9,716 nucleotides of DNA. Source: an uncultured Eubacterium sp. Lineage in GTDB: Bacteria; Bacillota; Clostridia; Lachnospirales; Lachnospiraceae. Location of the stretch: contig URGC01000092.1 of the NCBI GenBank assembly GCA_900547255.1, positions 1 to 9,716 of the forward strand, in the 5' to 3' direction. Made by a program: the position numbers and the translations under genes. The notes beneath the pieces are model-generated. The model was not told the origin of the DNA and ran no database searches. It was given only the letters and a program-made list of their open reading frames with translations. Every line of letters begins with the position of its first letter. The first letter of the stretch is position 1. This document shows, one piece after another, positions 1-8,090 of the stretch.

Positions 1-2
1 AG

Positions 3-326
3 AAGAAAATAGACAGGAAAAAGATATGTGAAACTCTTGAAAAAATCGGACTTGACCCAGAAGATAAAAGAACTTACAGAAAGTATTCACTGGGAATGAA
101 GCAGAGACTTGGAATAGCGGCGGCTGTTATGGAAGATCCTGATATTGTTATATTGGATGAACCTATTAACGCACTTGATGAAAGCGGAGCCATGCAGGTT
201 CGTGAGATTTTAAAGGAGCAGAAGGAGCGTGGCGCTATCTGCATAATCGCGTGCCATGATTCAGAAGAGCTTGAATATCTGTCAGATGTGATTATACAGA
301 TTAGTGATGGGGAGATAGTTTCGTAA
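3..326 (+). CDS. ABC transporter ATP-binding protein, 3' fragment
   Basis: This is the C-terminal 107 residues of an ABC ATPase; the gene begins before the window and is read in the frame starting at base 3. The visible part has the ABC signature in a variant form (YSLGMKQRL, fragment residues 28-36), Walker B (DIVILDEP, 47-54, with D52 and catalytic E53), a D-loop (NALD, 56-59) and the switch histidine H85 in IIACHD. The YSLGM form of the signature is typical of short multidrug/antibiotic-type or bacitracin-like exporters, which pair with a separate membrane permease. Walker A and the Q-loop lie outside the window. Two TAA stops follow each other directly (324-329). The substrate cannot be inferred. 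A 180 bp gap separates it from the next gene, so the two are probably not one operon. I see no clear terminator after it. Confidence 0.93.
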   Translation, partial: KKIDRKKICETLEKIGLDPEDKRTYRKYSLGMKQRLGIAAAVMEDPDIVILDEPINALDESGAMQVREILKEQKERGAICIIACHDSEELEYLSDVIIQISDGEIVS

Positions 327-506
327 TAAAAAATTGTGGCTTTAACTGTAAATATGTCAGTGTGAGTATTGATAATCTTGTCAAAAATGGGTAAGATAGT
401 AAGCAAGATAATAAGTAAGTTGCGATTATTACAGATTATTAAAATTGAATATTTAAGACATATAAGGCATAGACTGTTCTAAAGTAAATCGGAGTATGTG
501 ACATAG

Positions 507-1742
507 ATGAAATCAGGATGTTCGTACATACTTAAGATTATAAGCAGCAGTCTGTGCCTTATTATTATGCTTACAAGTATATTCCTTAGTGCGCCTATGG
601 CGGTCTATGCTGTGCAGGAAGACTATACTGATACAGCGGCTGGTGTCAGCGGACAGGAAGGGGATGCACTGGGGCTGTCGTCTGCAAGCGCAGTGCTTAT
701 GGAGGCTTCAACCGGACAGATAATATATGAAAAGAACAGCACGCAAAGTGTTGCGCCAGCGAGTATAACCAAGATAATGACGCTTCTGCTTATATTTGAT
801 GCATTACAGGATGGAAGTATCAAACTGACTGATGAGGTAACTGTATCAGAACATGCGGCATCAATGGGCGGCAGTCAGGTATTCCTTGAACCTATGGAGG
901 TCCAGACAGTTAATACCATGATAAAATGCATAGCTATGGCGAGTGCAAATGATGCATGCGTGAGTATGGCTGAATATATAGGTGGAACAGAAGAGGCATT
1001 TGTTGAAAAAATGAATGCGAGGGCGGCAGGACTTGGAATGCAGAATACGCATTTTGTCAATAGCTGTGGGCTTGATACGGATGGTCATGTATCAAGTGCT
1101 ATGGATGTTGCGCTTATGAGCCGCGAGCTTATCAATAAATATCCAGAAATACATAACTATTCAACAGTCTGGATGGACACAATAACCCACACAACAAGAC
1201 GTGGCACATCTGAGTTCGGTCTTACTAACACTAATAAGCTTATCAAACAGTATCAGTGGGCAACAGGTTTAAAGACAGGTTCAACCAGTAAAGCCGGATG
1301 CTGTCTGTCTGCTACAGCTTCAAAAGACGGAATTGATTTAATAGCTGTTGTTATGACAGCTCCTAATTCAAAGACACGTTTCGCTGAAGCCATATCACTT
1401 CTAAACTATGGATTTTCCAACTGCTATATATATAAAGATGAACAGCCGTTAGAATACGAATCGCCTGGTATATCCGGCGGCGTAAAAGAAACATTAGAAA
1501 CAGCATCGGAAAAATCATTCAGCTATCTTTTCCTGACAAAACCAGATACAGGTAAGATTGAGAGAAAAATTGAATTAAGTGAGAATATTGCCGCCCCTGT
1601 TAATGAGGGCGACCAGGTGGGCTGCGTGATATATTCTTATGAAGGAAAAGAGCTTGGCAGAATTCCAATCGTATCAAAGGAAAATGTGCCAAAGGCTACA
1701 TTTTCCGATACATTAAGAAAAGTGATAAACAGATTTTTATAA
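507..1742 (+). CDS. D-alanyl-D-alanine carboxypeptidase (PBP5/DacF family, peptidase S11)
   Basis: This is a low-molecular-weight penicillin-binding protein expected to remove the terminal D-alanine from peptidoglycan pentapeptide side chains outside the cell. All three serine-enzyme motifs are present: SITK (S86-K89, nucleophile S86), SAN (146-148) and KTG (256-258) in GLKTGSTSKAG. The N-terminus is a Sec signal peptide: a hydrophobic stretch at about 8-30 and a likely cleavage after VYA (residue 35). The C-terminal part (about 310-395) fits the beta-rich PBP5 C-terminal domain. The last residues (TLRKVINRFL) could form a short amphipathic membrane anchor, as in other PBP5-type enzymes. The length of 411 aa is usual. 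The start at 507 is preceded by GGAG at 491-494, rather far away (12 nt), but an in-frame stop at 504-506 excludes longer forms. The family and reaction are secure. Whether it is dacF or dacA is not resolvable. I found no convincing -35/-10 pair in 327-506. Confidence 0.96.
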   Translation: MKSGCSYILKIISSSLCLIIMLTSIFLSAPMAVYAVQEDYTDTAAGVSGQEGDALGLSSASAVLMEASTGQIIYEKNSTQSVAPASITKIMTLLLIFDALQDGSIKLTDEVTVSEHAASMGGSQVFLEPMEVQTVNTMIKCIAMASANDACVSMAEYIGGTEEAFVEKMNARAAGLGMQNTHFVNSCGLDTDGHVSSAMDVALMSRELINKYPEIHNYSTVWMDTITHTTRRGTSEFGLTNTNKLIKQYQWATGLKTGSTSKAGCCLSATASKDGIDLIAVVMTAPNSKTRFAEAISLLNYGFSNCYIYKDEQPLEYESPGISGGVKETLETASEKSFSYLFLTKPDTGKIERKIELSENIAAPVNEGDQVGCVIYSYEGKELGRIPIVSKENVPKATFSDTLRKVINRFL

Positions 1743-1763
1743 TGTCTAAGTGAAAAATCCCAG

Positions 1764-1776
1764 CCCCCGTAGGGGG
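1764..1776. other. GC-rich hairpin downstream of the carboxypeptidase gene
   Basis: A perfect 5-bp inverted repeat, CCCCC (1764-1768) and GGGGG (1772-1776), with a 3-base loop lies 21 bases after the carboxypeptidase stop in otherwise AT-rich DNA. It could help end or stabilise that transcript. On the + strand no T-run follows, so it is not a standard intrinsic terminator. On the - strand a TTTTT run lies 7 bases beyond the stem, but no minus-strand gene runs into it. Confidence 0.3.
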
Positions 1777-1825
1777 AGATATAATAAATTCCTTGATAAA
1801 TCATATATGAATTTCTGCATTTTTG

Positions 1826-1834
1826 TGATATTAT
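1826..1834 (+). promoter_or_regulatory. Possible extended -10 promoter for the rarA operon
   Basis: The sequence TGATATTAT contains a TG dinucleotide, one spacer base and TATTAT, a 5/6 match to the sigma-A -10 box with an extended -10 element. No good -35 box lies 16-18 bases upstream; a TTGATA at 1793-1798 is too far away (30 bp spacer). If used, transcription would start near 1841, giving a leader of about 70 nt that carries the hairpin at 1853-1894. Position and motif are seen; activity is inferred. Confidence 0.35.
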
Positions 1835-1852
1835 AGACCAAGATGATTATAA

Positions 1853-1894
1853 GTGGTGCATTGTACCCACCTGCCACGGTTGGGATTGTGCCAC
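1853..1894 (+). promoter_or_regulatory. Structured leader hairpin upstream of rarA, with alternative pairing
   Basis: The outer stem pairs GTGGTGCA (1853-1860) with TGTGCCAC (1887-1894): eight pairs, two of them G-U. Inside it, CCCACC (1866-1871) pairs with GGTTGGG (1878-1884) with one bulged base, closing a 6-base loop TGCCAC (1872-1877). That loop repeats the last six bases of the outer 3' arm (1889-1894), so the 5' arm could pair with either copy. The rarA ribosome binding site (AAGGAA, 1898-1903) begins 4 bases after the outer stem. I do not recognise a known riboswitch or leader family. It could be an RNA control element or an operator, or it could be chance. Confidence 0.35.
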
Positions 1895-1912
1895 AGCAAG
1901 GAAAGATACGAT

Positions 1913-3235
1913 ATGGATTTATTTGACTACATGCGTGAGAATACCATGAAGAATGAGTCACCGCTTGCATCAAGAATCAGACCTAAGACACTTGATGAGG
2001 TGGTGGGACAACAGCATATCATAGGCAGGGATAAGTTACTGTACAGGGCTATCAAGGCAGATAAGCTAAGCTCAATCATATTCTATGGACCACCGGGAAC
2101 AGGCAAGACAACACTTGCCAAGGTTATAGCACATACTACGAGTGCAGATTTCATGCAGATTAATGCTACAGTTGCCGGCAAGAAGGACATGGAAGAGGTT
2201 ATAGAGAAGGCTAAGAATAACCTTGGAATGTATGGCAGGAAAACTATCCTTTTCGTAGACGAGATTCATAGATTCAATAAGGGACAGCAGGATTACCTTC
2301 TGCCATTTGTTGAGGATGGAACAATAATACTGATAGGGGCTACGACAGAGAATCCGTATTTTGAAGTTAACGGGGCTTTGATATCAAGGTCAATTATATT
2401 TGAGCTGAAACCGCTTGATAAAGATGACATTAAAGTGATTCTTAAGAGAGCAGTTTATGATAAAGAGAATGGCATGGGAAGCCTGAATGCAGATATTGAT
2501 GATGATGCACTGGATTTCCTTGCCGATATATCGAATGGCGATGCAAGGAATGCATTGAATGCCATTGAGCTAGGCGTGCTTACAACAAGTCCGTCAGAGG
2601 ATGGGAAGATTCATATAACATTAGAGATTGCGCAGGAGTGTATACAGCGAAGAACTCTTAAATATGATAAAGATGGTGATAACCATTATGATACAATATC
2701 AGCATTTATCAAGAGCATGCGCGGTTCAGACCCGGATGCGGCTGTGTATTATCTTGCAAGAATGCTTCATGCAGGAGAAGATATCAAATTTATCGCAAGA
2801 AGAATTATGATATGTGCAAGTGAAGATGTAGGCAATGCAGACCCACAGGCACTTGTCGTTGCGGTGAGCGCATGTCAGGCTATAGAAAGGCTCGGTATGC
2901 CGGAAGCAAGGATTGTGCTGTCGCAGGCGGCAACCTACGTTGCGTGTGCGCCTAAGAGCAATGCTGCTTATATGGCAGTTGACAGAGCGTTAGATACAGT
3001 TGAGCATGAAAGAAGCTATTCTGTTCCACCACATTTGCAGGATGCACATTATAAGAGTGCTGGCAAGTTAGGACATGGCGAGGGATATAAGTATGCACAT
3101 GATTATCCTAACCATTATGTGAAGCAGCAGTATCTGCCAACAGAGCTTATGGGCACGACATTTTATGAGCCGACAGATAATGGTTATGAGAAGAAGATTA
3201 AGGAACATTTAAAGAAGATACAATCGGAGGCTTGA
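1913..3235 (+). CDS. rarA: Replication-associated recombination protein A (RarA/MgsA/WRNIP1-type AAA+ ATPase)
   Basis: RarA is a cytoplasmic AAA+ ATPase related to clamp-loader subunits that acts at stalled or damaged replication forks. Counting from the start chosen here (440 aa), the motifs are Walker A GPPGTGKTT (59-67), Walker B LFVDEIHRF (113-121), sensor 1 GATTENP (142-148), the arginine finger in ALISRS (R159) and a sensor 2 arginine in GDARNAL (R212). The C-terminal half contains the family's tetramerisation/helical region, including ARRIMICASEDVGNADP and the VPPHLQDAHY stretch. The ATG at 1913 is preferred because it gives the classic RarA N-terminus (MDLFDYM) and has AAGGAA 9 bases upstream. 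A 20-residue longer form from GTG 1853 has no ribosome binding site and an unrelated extension. The next gene begins 7 bases after its stop, so rarA is probably the first gene of the downstream operon. Confidence 0.97.
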   Translation: MDLFDYMRENTMKNESPLASRIRPKTLDEVVGQQHIIGRDKLLYRAIKADKLSSIIFYGPPGTGKTTLAKVIAHTTSADFMQINATVAGKKDMEEVIEKAKNNLGMYGRKTILFVDEIHRFNKGQQDYLLPFVEDGTIILIGATTENPYFEVNGALISRSIIFELKPLDKDDIKVILKRAVYDKENGMGSLNADIDDDALDFLADISNGDARNALNAIELGVLTTSPSEDGKIHITLEIAQECIQRRTLKYDKDGDNHYDTISAFIKSMRGSDPDAAVYYLARMLHAGEDIKFIARRIMICASEDVGNADPQALVVAVSACQAIERLGMPEARIVLSQAATYVACAPKSNAAYMAVDRALDTVEHERSYSVPPHLQDAHYKSAGKLGHGEGYKYAHDYPNHYVKQQYLPTELMGTTFYEPTDNGYEKKIKEHLKKIQSEA

Positions 3236-3242
3236 TTGCTGG

Positions 3243-6200
3243 ATGAAGGATTATCTTAAGCGTTTAGCCAGAGGAATATTCAGATATGATGATGCACAGA
3301 TTATCATAGATAAGAATGAGATAAAGGCGGAAGTGCCAGAAGATTCGGTTATGAACCTGTCTTTCTCATATAGTGCAGGTCAGGCAGTCAAAGGAGTAAT
3401 CTGGTCGTCCAATGACCGTGTGACACTAAAGGATAATATGTTCTCTGGAACAGAAGGTACAATTGAATATCAGGTCGACTGTATAGGTATGTATAATGGC
3501 GACACACTGACAGGCACATTTGATGTTGTAAGTAATGCTGGCGAATATCAGATAACTTATGAGTTCGGATGTGTCTTAAAGTCGTTGGATACAAGTATAG
3601 GTCAGGCTGCAACGCTTTATGATTTTACTAATCTGGCGCAGAAAGCACCCGAGGAAGCAGAACGCATATATATTGATGACAGGTTTAAGAAGACATTTCT
3701 AAGAGGTGATGATACTTTGAAATGTCTGTATGACATGTTCTCAATGAATACGAATGAGGCGGAGGCAATAGAGGAATTCCTTGTGGCAGCTCATCAGAAA
3801 GAGCCTGTGAAGCTGTCGGTTGATTCGACGCTTAACCAGTGTGATATAAGCGAGGATGAGACTGGATACAGCCTTATGATTAATAAGAGTACATGGGGAT
3901 ATACAGACATATCGGTCAAGGCGCAACCATCATTTGTTACAGTTGATAATGAATCTGAATTCTTAACAGCAGATGGCGATATATCGCGCAAAATGCTTAC
4001 AACAGAGGATTTTACCGGTTCTATGTGTGAGCTTGGCTATATGGTTAAACGTGACAGGCTTCATGCAGGAATCAATTATGGAAGAATTTCCTTATCGACA
4101 TTTAACCAGATGTTAAAGCATGATGTGACAGCCGTATGTGTGGTGGATGACACAGAGGCAGAAAGTGTTAACCCATACAGACATCACAGGACGATTATTA
4201 TGGATATTACCAGATGTTATCTTTCATACAGAATGAAAAAGATATCATCTGGTGAGTGGATAGAGACAACTAACAAGCTTATTGAGAGACTTCGCGGTTA
4301 TGGAACAGACACACCATATTACAAGCTTATTCAGGCACAGGTTATGATAGCTATGGGGCAGGCTGATGAATGTGAGTGGCTTCTTGAGAGTGCAAGGTCG
4401 GACATTAACACAGATAATGTGGTGCTTTACTGTTATTATCTGTATGTAAGCTCGCTTGCCAAAAAAGATGCCACATATACAGCACAGGCATGCGACATAA
4501 TCAGGAAACATTATGAGAATGGCTGTGATGACTGGCGTGTATTGTGGTTCTTATTCTACATAGACAAGCAGTTTAACCACAACCAGAGTGTCAAGCTTAT
4601 AAGAATCAAGGATGCATATCAGGCAGGATGTAACAGCCCTGTAATGTATTTTGAGGCGCTTCACATTTTAAATACACAGCCGGTATTGTTAAGAGTTCTT
4701 AACAGATTTGAACTTCAGGCAATTATATATGGATGCCGCAATGGTATTATTGAGGAGCCGCTGGCTAAGCATATTGCAGAGCTTATAGGTTCAGAGAGAG
4801 TGGCATCTTTTAAGATGATTACCATTATGGGTTACATATATAAGCAGTATGAGACAGATGAGAACCTTAATGTATTGTGCTCACAGATGATTCGTAATGG
4901 AATGTACGGAAAAGATTGTCTGGCGATATATGAGAAAGCGATATTAAGGGGGCTTAGAATAACAAGACTGTATGAGTATTATATCAAGAGCATAAGCCGT
5001 GACAGATATGTACGTCTGCCTAAGATTGTTCTTATGTTCTTTGCGTATGACAGCGGTCTTGATTACACAGACAAGGCTTATCTGTATGCAGATATTATTA
5101 CTAATGAATCAGAAAATCATGAGGTGTACGACAGTTACAAATCTAATATTGAACAATTCGGATATGAACAGTTAAAGCTTGGCAATGTTGATGACAACCT
5201 GCTTGTGATATACCGCCATATATGGGATGCAAAGCTTATAGACCCATCAACAGCACCTAATATATTGAAGCTTATGTTCACATACAGAATAAGGGTTTAT
5301 TCAGGCAATATGGAAAATGTGCTTGTTAAGCACAAGGAATTAAAGAGGGTAGAAAGATACAGCATCAAGAAAGGTCTTGCGTATATTCCTATGTATACAA
5401 AGGGAAGTTCTCTTGTATTTGAGGATAACAATGGACATCTTCACAAGGACACTATTGATTATGAGAAAGAAAAAGTGCTTGATGATACTTCACTTCTTAA
5501 CAATATAATTGAATTAAAGATTAATAATGAATATTTTAACTTCTATAGATTTGAAGCGGGACATTCGATTGAGCAGGACAACCAGACAATGCTTGATAAT
5601 GCTGTGGCTCTAAGCAGACTTAACGGAGTTGAGGAAGATGAGCTATCTGTGCTTAATTCATGGATTATAGGATATTATAATGAATTCTTTGAAGGTGATG
5701 ATTTTGCAGAGCATCTGAAGAATATCCGAAAGGAAAATCTGTGCATAGATGATGCGGTCAGGCTTACTGAGGTCTGCATAAGAAATGACCAGTTTGCAGA
5801 TGCGAAGGAGCTTATAGAACAGTACGGTTACAGCCGTGTATCAGCTAATCTGTTATTCAGATATGTAAGACACCAGTTGGAATGTCTTAATGATACACCG
5901 GATGAGAGCCTTATCGGAATAAGTTACCATGTGTTTGCTGCTAAAAAATATAACGAAGAAGTTCTCGGATTCATGTCCGATTATTTCAATGGCAATAATG
6001 AGCAGATGTATGAATTATGGAAGGCGTGTGAGAGCTTCAAGGTCGACTGTGTGCGTCTTGAAGAGAGACTTATAGCACAGGCATTATTTACAGGAGAACA
6101 CAACGGACGTCTTACAGAAGTATTCACATCTTACTATGCCAAGGGCGGTAATAAGCTTATAATTGATGCTTACACTGCGTATAACAGCTTCCTGTATTTC

Positions 6201-6821
6201 GTGAAGAACAAGAAAGCTAACGATATTGTGTTTACTGCGATATGTGACAGGCTTGACAGTGAAAGAGATATACAGGACATATGTAAGCTTGCGCTGTTAA
6301 AGCACTGGTCAGCCAGAGTATCAGAGTTATCTGACAGGCAGATAGGAGTGGCATCAAAGCTTATAGGAGAATTGTGTAAAGAGAACAAATGCTTTGAATT
6401 CTTTAAAAAGTTCTCCCATGTCCTTGCACTTCCATATAACATATTAGACCAGACAATTGTGGAGTACTATGGCAATCCAGAAGCAAAGGTAAGCGTGCAT
6501 TACAGATTTGGAAGTGAGGACAAGGAGCATACAGGGCTTATGACGGTATGCGGCGGTGTATTTGTCAAGAGTTTCACATGCTTCTATGGAGAGAATCTTA
6601 CATATTATTTTATAGAAGAATACAAGAACAAGGTTGTGCAGTCACAGGTGTATAACATAACATGTAACACGATTAATACAGAGGGCAATAACGGCAGATT
6701 TGACTATATCAATGATATGCTTGCAAGCCGCGAACTGCACGACATAGCAACGATGAGAAAGCTTATGCATGGATATTGTGTCCAGAATTATGTGATGGAA
6801 CAATATTTCAAACCATTGTAG
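3243..6821 (+). CDS. Large DUF5717-like protein: Ig-like domains, helical solenoid, C-terminal beta domain
   Basis: This is a 1192-residue protein of unknown function. The sequence resembles the Lachnospiraceae family DUF5717, recognised from memory. No signal peptide or membrane segment is visible, so it should be cytoplasmic. The N-terminus (KRLARGIFRY) leads into a beta-rich, Ig-like domain at about 20-108. A second, similar-looking beta domain spans about 188-285 and ends in LHAGINYGRISLST. From about 315 to 1065 the chain is almost wholly helical, with repeated 30-40 residue helix pairs such as ITRLYEYYIKSIS, like a degenerate TPR/solenoid array. A C-terminal beta domain (about 1070-1145) contains VCGGVFVKSFTCFYGEN (1103-1118 region), followed by helices to the end. 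CGGAGG at 3225-3230 is the likely ribosome binding site, 12 bases before the ATG, and the rarA stop lies 7 bases upstream. The fold suggests a scaffold. No catalytic motif is seen. Confidence 0.9.
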   Translation: MKDYLKRLARGIFRYDDAQIIIDKNEIKAEVPEDSVMNLSFSYSAGQAVKGVIWSSNDRVTLKDNMFSGTEGTIEYQVDCIGMYNGDTLTGTFDVVSNAGEYQITYEFGCVLKSLDTSIGQAATLYDFTNLAQKAPEEAERIYIDDRFKKTFLRGDDTLKCLYDMFSMNTNEAEAIEEFLVAAHQKEPVKLSVDSTLNQCDISEDETGYSLMINKSTWGYTDISVKAQPSFVTVDNESEFLTADGDISRKMLTTEDFTGSMCELGYMVKRDRLHAGINYGRISLSTFNQMLKHDVTAVCVVDDTEAESVNPYRHHRTIIMDITRCYLSYRMKKISSGEWIETTNKLIERLRGYGTDTPYYKLIQAQVMIAMGQADECEWLLESARSDINTDNVVLYCYYLYVSSLAKKDATYTAQACDIIRKHYENGCDDWRVLWFLFYIDKQFNHNQSVKLIRIKDAYQAGCNSPVMYFEALHILNTQPVLLRVLNRFELQAIIYGCRNGIIEEPLAKHIAELIGSERVASFKMITIMGYIYKQYETDENLNVLCSQMIRNGMYGKDCLAIYEKAILRGLRITRLYEYYIKSISRDRYVRLPKIVLMFFAYDSGLDYTDKAYLYADIITNESENHEVYDSYKSNIEQFGYEQLKLGNVDDNLLVIYRHIWDAKLIDPSTAPNILKLMFTYRIRVYSGNMENVLVKHKELKRVERYSIKKGLAYIPMYTKGSSLVFEDNNGHLHKDTIDYEKEKVLDDTSLLNNIIELKINNEYFNFYRFEAGHSIEQDNQTMLDNAVALSRLNGVEEDELSVLNSWIIGYYNEFFEGDDFAEHLKNIRKENLCIDDAVRLTEVCIRNDQFADAKELIEQYGYSRVSANLLFRYVRHQLECLNDTPDESLIGISYHVFAAKKYNEEVLGFMSDYFNGNNEQMYELWKACESFKVDCVRLEERLIAQALFTGEHNGRLTEVFTSYYAKGGNKLIIDAYTAYNSFLYFVKNKKANDIVFTAICDRLDSERDIQDICKLALLKHWSARVSELSDRQIGVASKLIGELCKENKCFEFFKKFSHVLALPYNILDQTIVEYYGNPEAKVSVHYRFGSEDKEHTGLMTVCGGVFVKSFTCFYGENLTYYFIEEYKNKVVQSQVYNITCNTINTEGNNGRFDYINDMLASRELHDIATMRKLMHGYCVQNYVMEQYFKPL

Positions 6822-6864
6822 TTAATCAGTCTTTCAGACTATTGTAGTTAATCGTTAATCAGTC
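6815..6864 (+). repeat. Partial tandem duplication across the DUF5717-like stop codon
   Basis: ATTGTAGTTAATCAGTC (6815-6831) is followed by a second copy (6841-6864) in which GTTAATC is itself doubled: ATTGTAGTTAATC at 6841-6853, then GTTAATCAGTC at 6854-6864. The first copy includes the TAG stop (6819-6821). Between the copies AGTCT (6828-6832) and AGACT (6836-6840) form a 5-bp hairpin with a TTC loop. It fills most of the gap to the next gene, ending just before its GGAGG. Replication slippage is the simplest origin. Confidence 0.75.
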
Positions 6865-6875
6865 GGAGGAAAGGT

Positions 6876-8072
6876 ATGCAGATAAATAGAAATGCTGACA
6901 GCGCGGCATCTGGAAACGGACTTATAATCGGAATAGATATAGGCAAAGACGTGTCAATGGCAAGCTATTTTAGCGAGTCTGATTTGTCTGCGGGAAATGT
7001 TGTATTTCCAGATGGCAACAGCTATAAAGACAATCCAGTCACAGCAGACAGATGGCACCAGATAATCAAAGAAGGATATCAGGGGCAGATTGATGATGTG
7101 TGCAATTTCTTTAACATAATAATCGAGCAGGCAAAGAAAAGTTCTGGAAGAGTAAAGGTCGGAATGATAGCGATGACGGTGTATGATTTCAGCCTGGAAC
7201 TTCTTGAAAGCATAGCATTTATTATGGAAAAGCTTAATATTCCAAGACAGCACTGGACGATCATAAGCCATGAGGAGGCATATGTGTACTATGCATACAG
7301 CCAGAAGAAGGATTTGTATGCGTCAGGTGTTATGCTGCTTGATTACCAGCCATCAGGACTTCACTGTTATCTGTGCAGTGACGGCAGACTTGGTGGTAAG
7401 ATGGTTATCATGGAGAATAACTACATGCTTGCATCTGATTCGGTGAACAGGGCAGGTAATGGTGATATATCACTTGCACAGGTAAGCAAAGAGATTATAG
7501 AATGGCTGACGGATATATTATCAGACCATCATGTATCATCAATATATCTTACAGGAACAGGCTTTGATGTGGAAGAATTCCCACAGGAGCTTACGAGATT
7601 TCTGTGCAGCCACAGAAAAGTTTTTGCCGGACAGAATATCTATGTCAAGGGTGCATCATTTTGTGGATATGATGAGCTTTATCCTATGTCGGCAGGGAAT
7701 ATGATTATCGCATGCCATAACAGGATTGCAACCGGCATAGAGATGGATATAGTTGAGAGAGGCAGGGCTAAGAGGCTTAGGATAGTAAAGCCGGGAACTA
7801 ACTGGTATACAGCATCAAGGGAGTTCCAGTTCATAGCATCTGACCTTAATGTCATCAATCTGTACATGAAGCCTTGTGATGGAAGAAAGGAATATATTGA
7901 GACAATCGATGTGAGTGATATTCCGTACAGGCAGGGCAAGGTGACGAGACTTAATATAGCATTTAATTTTACAGCGGATAACCAATTTACAGTTACAATA
8001 AAAGACAGAGGATTTGGAGATTTCGTGAAAAGCTCCGGAAAGGTAATCAATGAGCAGTTTGATATTGTGTAG
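6876..8072 (+). CDS. Short Hsp70-like (actin/Hsp70 fold) protein, DUF5716-like
   Basis: This 398-residue protein aligns by eye with DnaK along its length. IGIDIGKDVSMASYF (18-32) matches the phosphate-1 loop, LNIPRQHWTIISHEEAYVYY (120-139) connect-1, GVMLLDYQPSGLHCYLC (151-167) phosphate-2, and IYLTGTGFD (223-231) plus YVKGASFCGY (256-265) the adenosine region. Residues about 297-395 resemble the Hsp70 substrate-binding beta domain, including TRLNIAFNFTADNQFTVTIK (357-376). The helical lid is absent, hence the short length. Key loops are degenerate: the DnaK GTTN becomes GKDV and the GGGT of phosphate-2 becomes QPSG, while aspartates D21 and D156 remain. It may therefore bind nucleotide without normal hydrolysis. 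The start is firm: GGAGG at 6865-6869 lies 6 bases before the ATG. It resembles DUF5716 as I remember it. It sits between two solenoid/TPR genes, which suggests a shared complex; its partners and role are unknown. Confidence 0.88.
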   Translation: MQINRNADSAASGNGLIIGIDIGKDVSMASYFSESDLSAGNVVFPDGNSYKDNPVTADRWHQIIKEGYQGQIDDVCNFFNIIIEQAKKSSGRVKVGMIAMTVYDFSLELLESIAFIMEKLNIPRQHWTIISHEEAYVYYAYSQKKDLYASGVMLLDYQPSGLHCYLCSDGRLGGKMVIMENNYMLASDSVNRAGNGDISLAQVSKEIIEWLTDILSDHHVSSIYLTGTGFDVEEFPQELTRFLCSHRKVFAGQNIYVKGASFCGYDELYPMSAGNMIIACHNRIATGIEMDIVERGRAKRLRIVKPGTNWYTASREFQFIASDLNVINLYMKPCDGRKEYIETIDVSDIPYRQGKVTRLNIAFNFTADNQFTVTIKDRGFGDFVKSSGKVINEQFDIV

Positions 8073-8090
8073 GACGAAGGAGGCAGTCCG

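Noticed and set aside
74..406. A 110-codon open frame on the - strand at the left end
   Set aside because: Most of it is antisense to the ABC ATPase fragment, which has clear signature, Walker B and switch motifs. Its Ser/Ile-rich translation looks like a shadow.
1764..1776. Intrinsic terminator for the carboxypeptidase gene
   Set aside because: The stem is only 5 bp and no T-run follows on the + strand. It is listed only as a hairpin.
1853..1912. N-terminal extension of RarA from GTG 1853
   Set aside because: There is no ribosome binding site before it, the extra residues do not resemble RarA, and the bases are better explained as a structured leader before ATG 1913.
1841..1912. 6S RNA or a known riboswitch upstream of rarA
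   Set aside because: The element is too short for 6S RNA and would run into rarA. I see no match to T-box, preQ1, fluoride or other leader consensus sequences I know.
2628..2810. A 60-codon + strand frame inside rarA
   Set aside because: It lies wholly within the RarA reading frame in another phase, without a ribosome binding site or recognisable product.
3243..6821. Frequent AAGCTT (HindIII-type) palindromes in the large gene
   Set aside because: They arise from the common codon pair AAG-CTT (Lys-Leu) or the A-AGC-TT frame in a genome that favours CTT for leucine, and they show no regular spacing.
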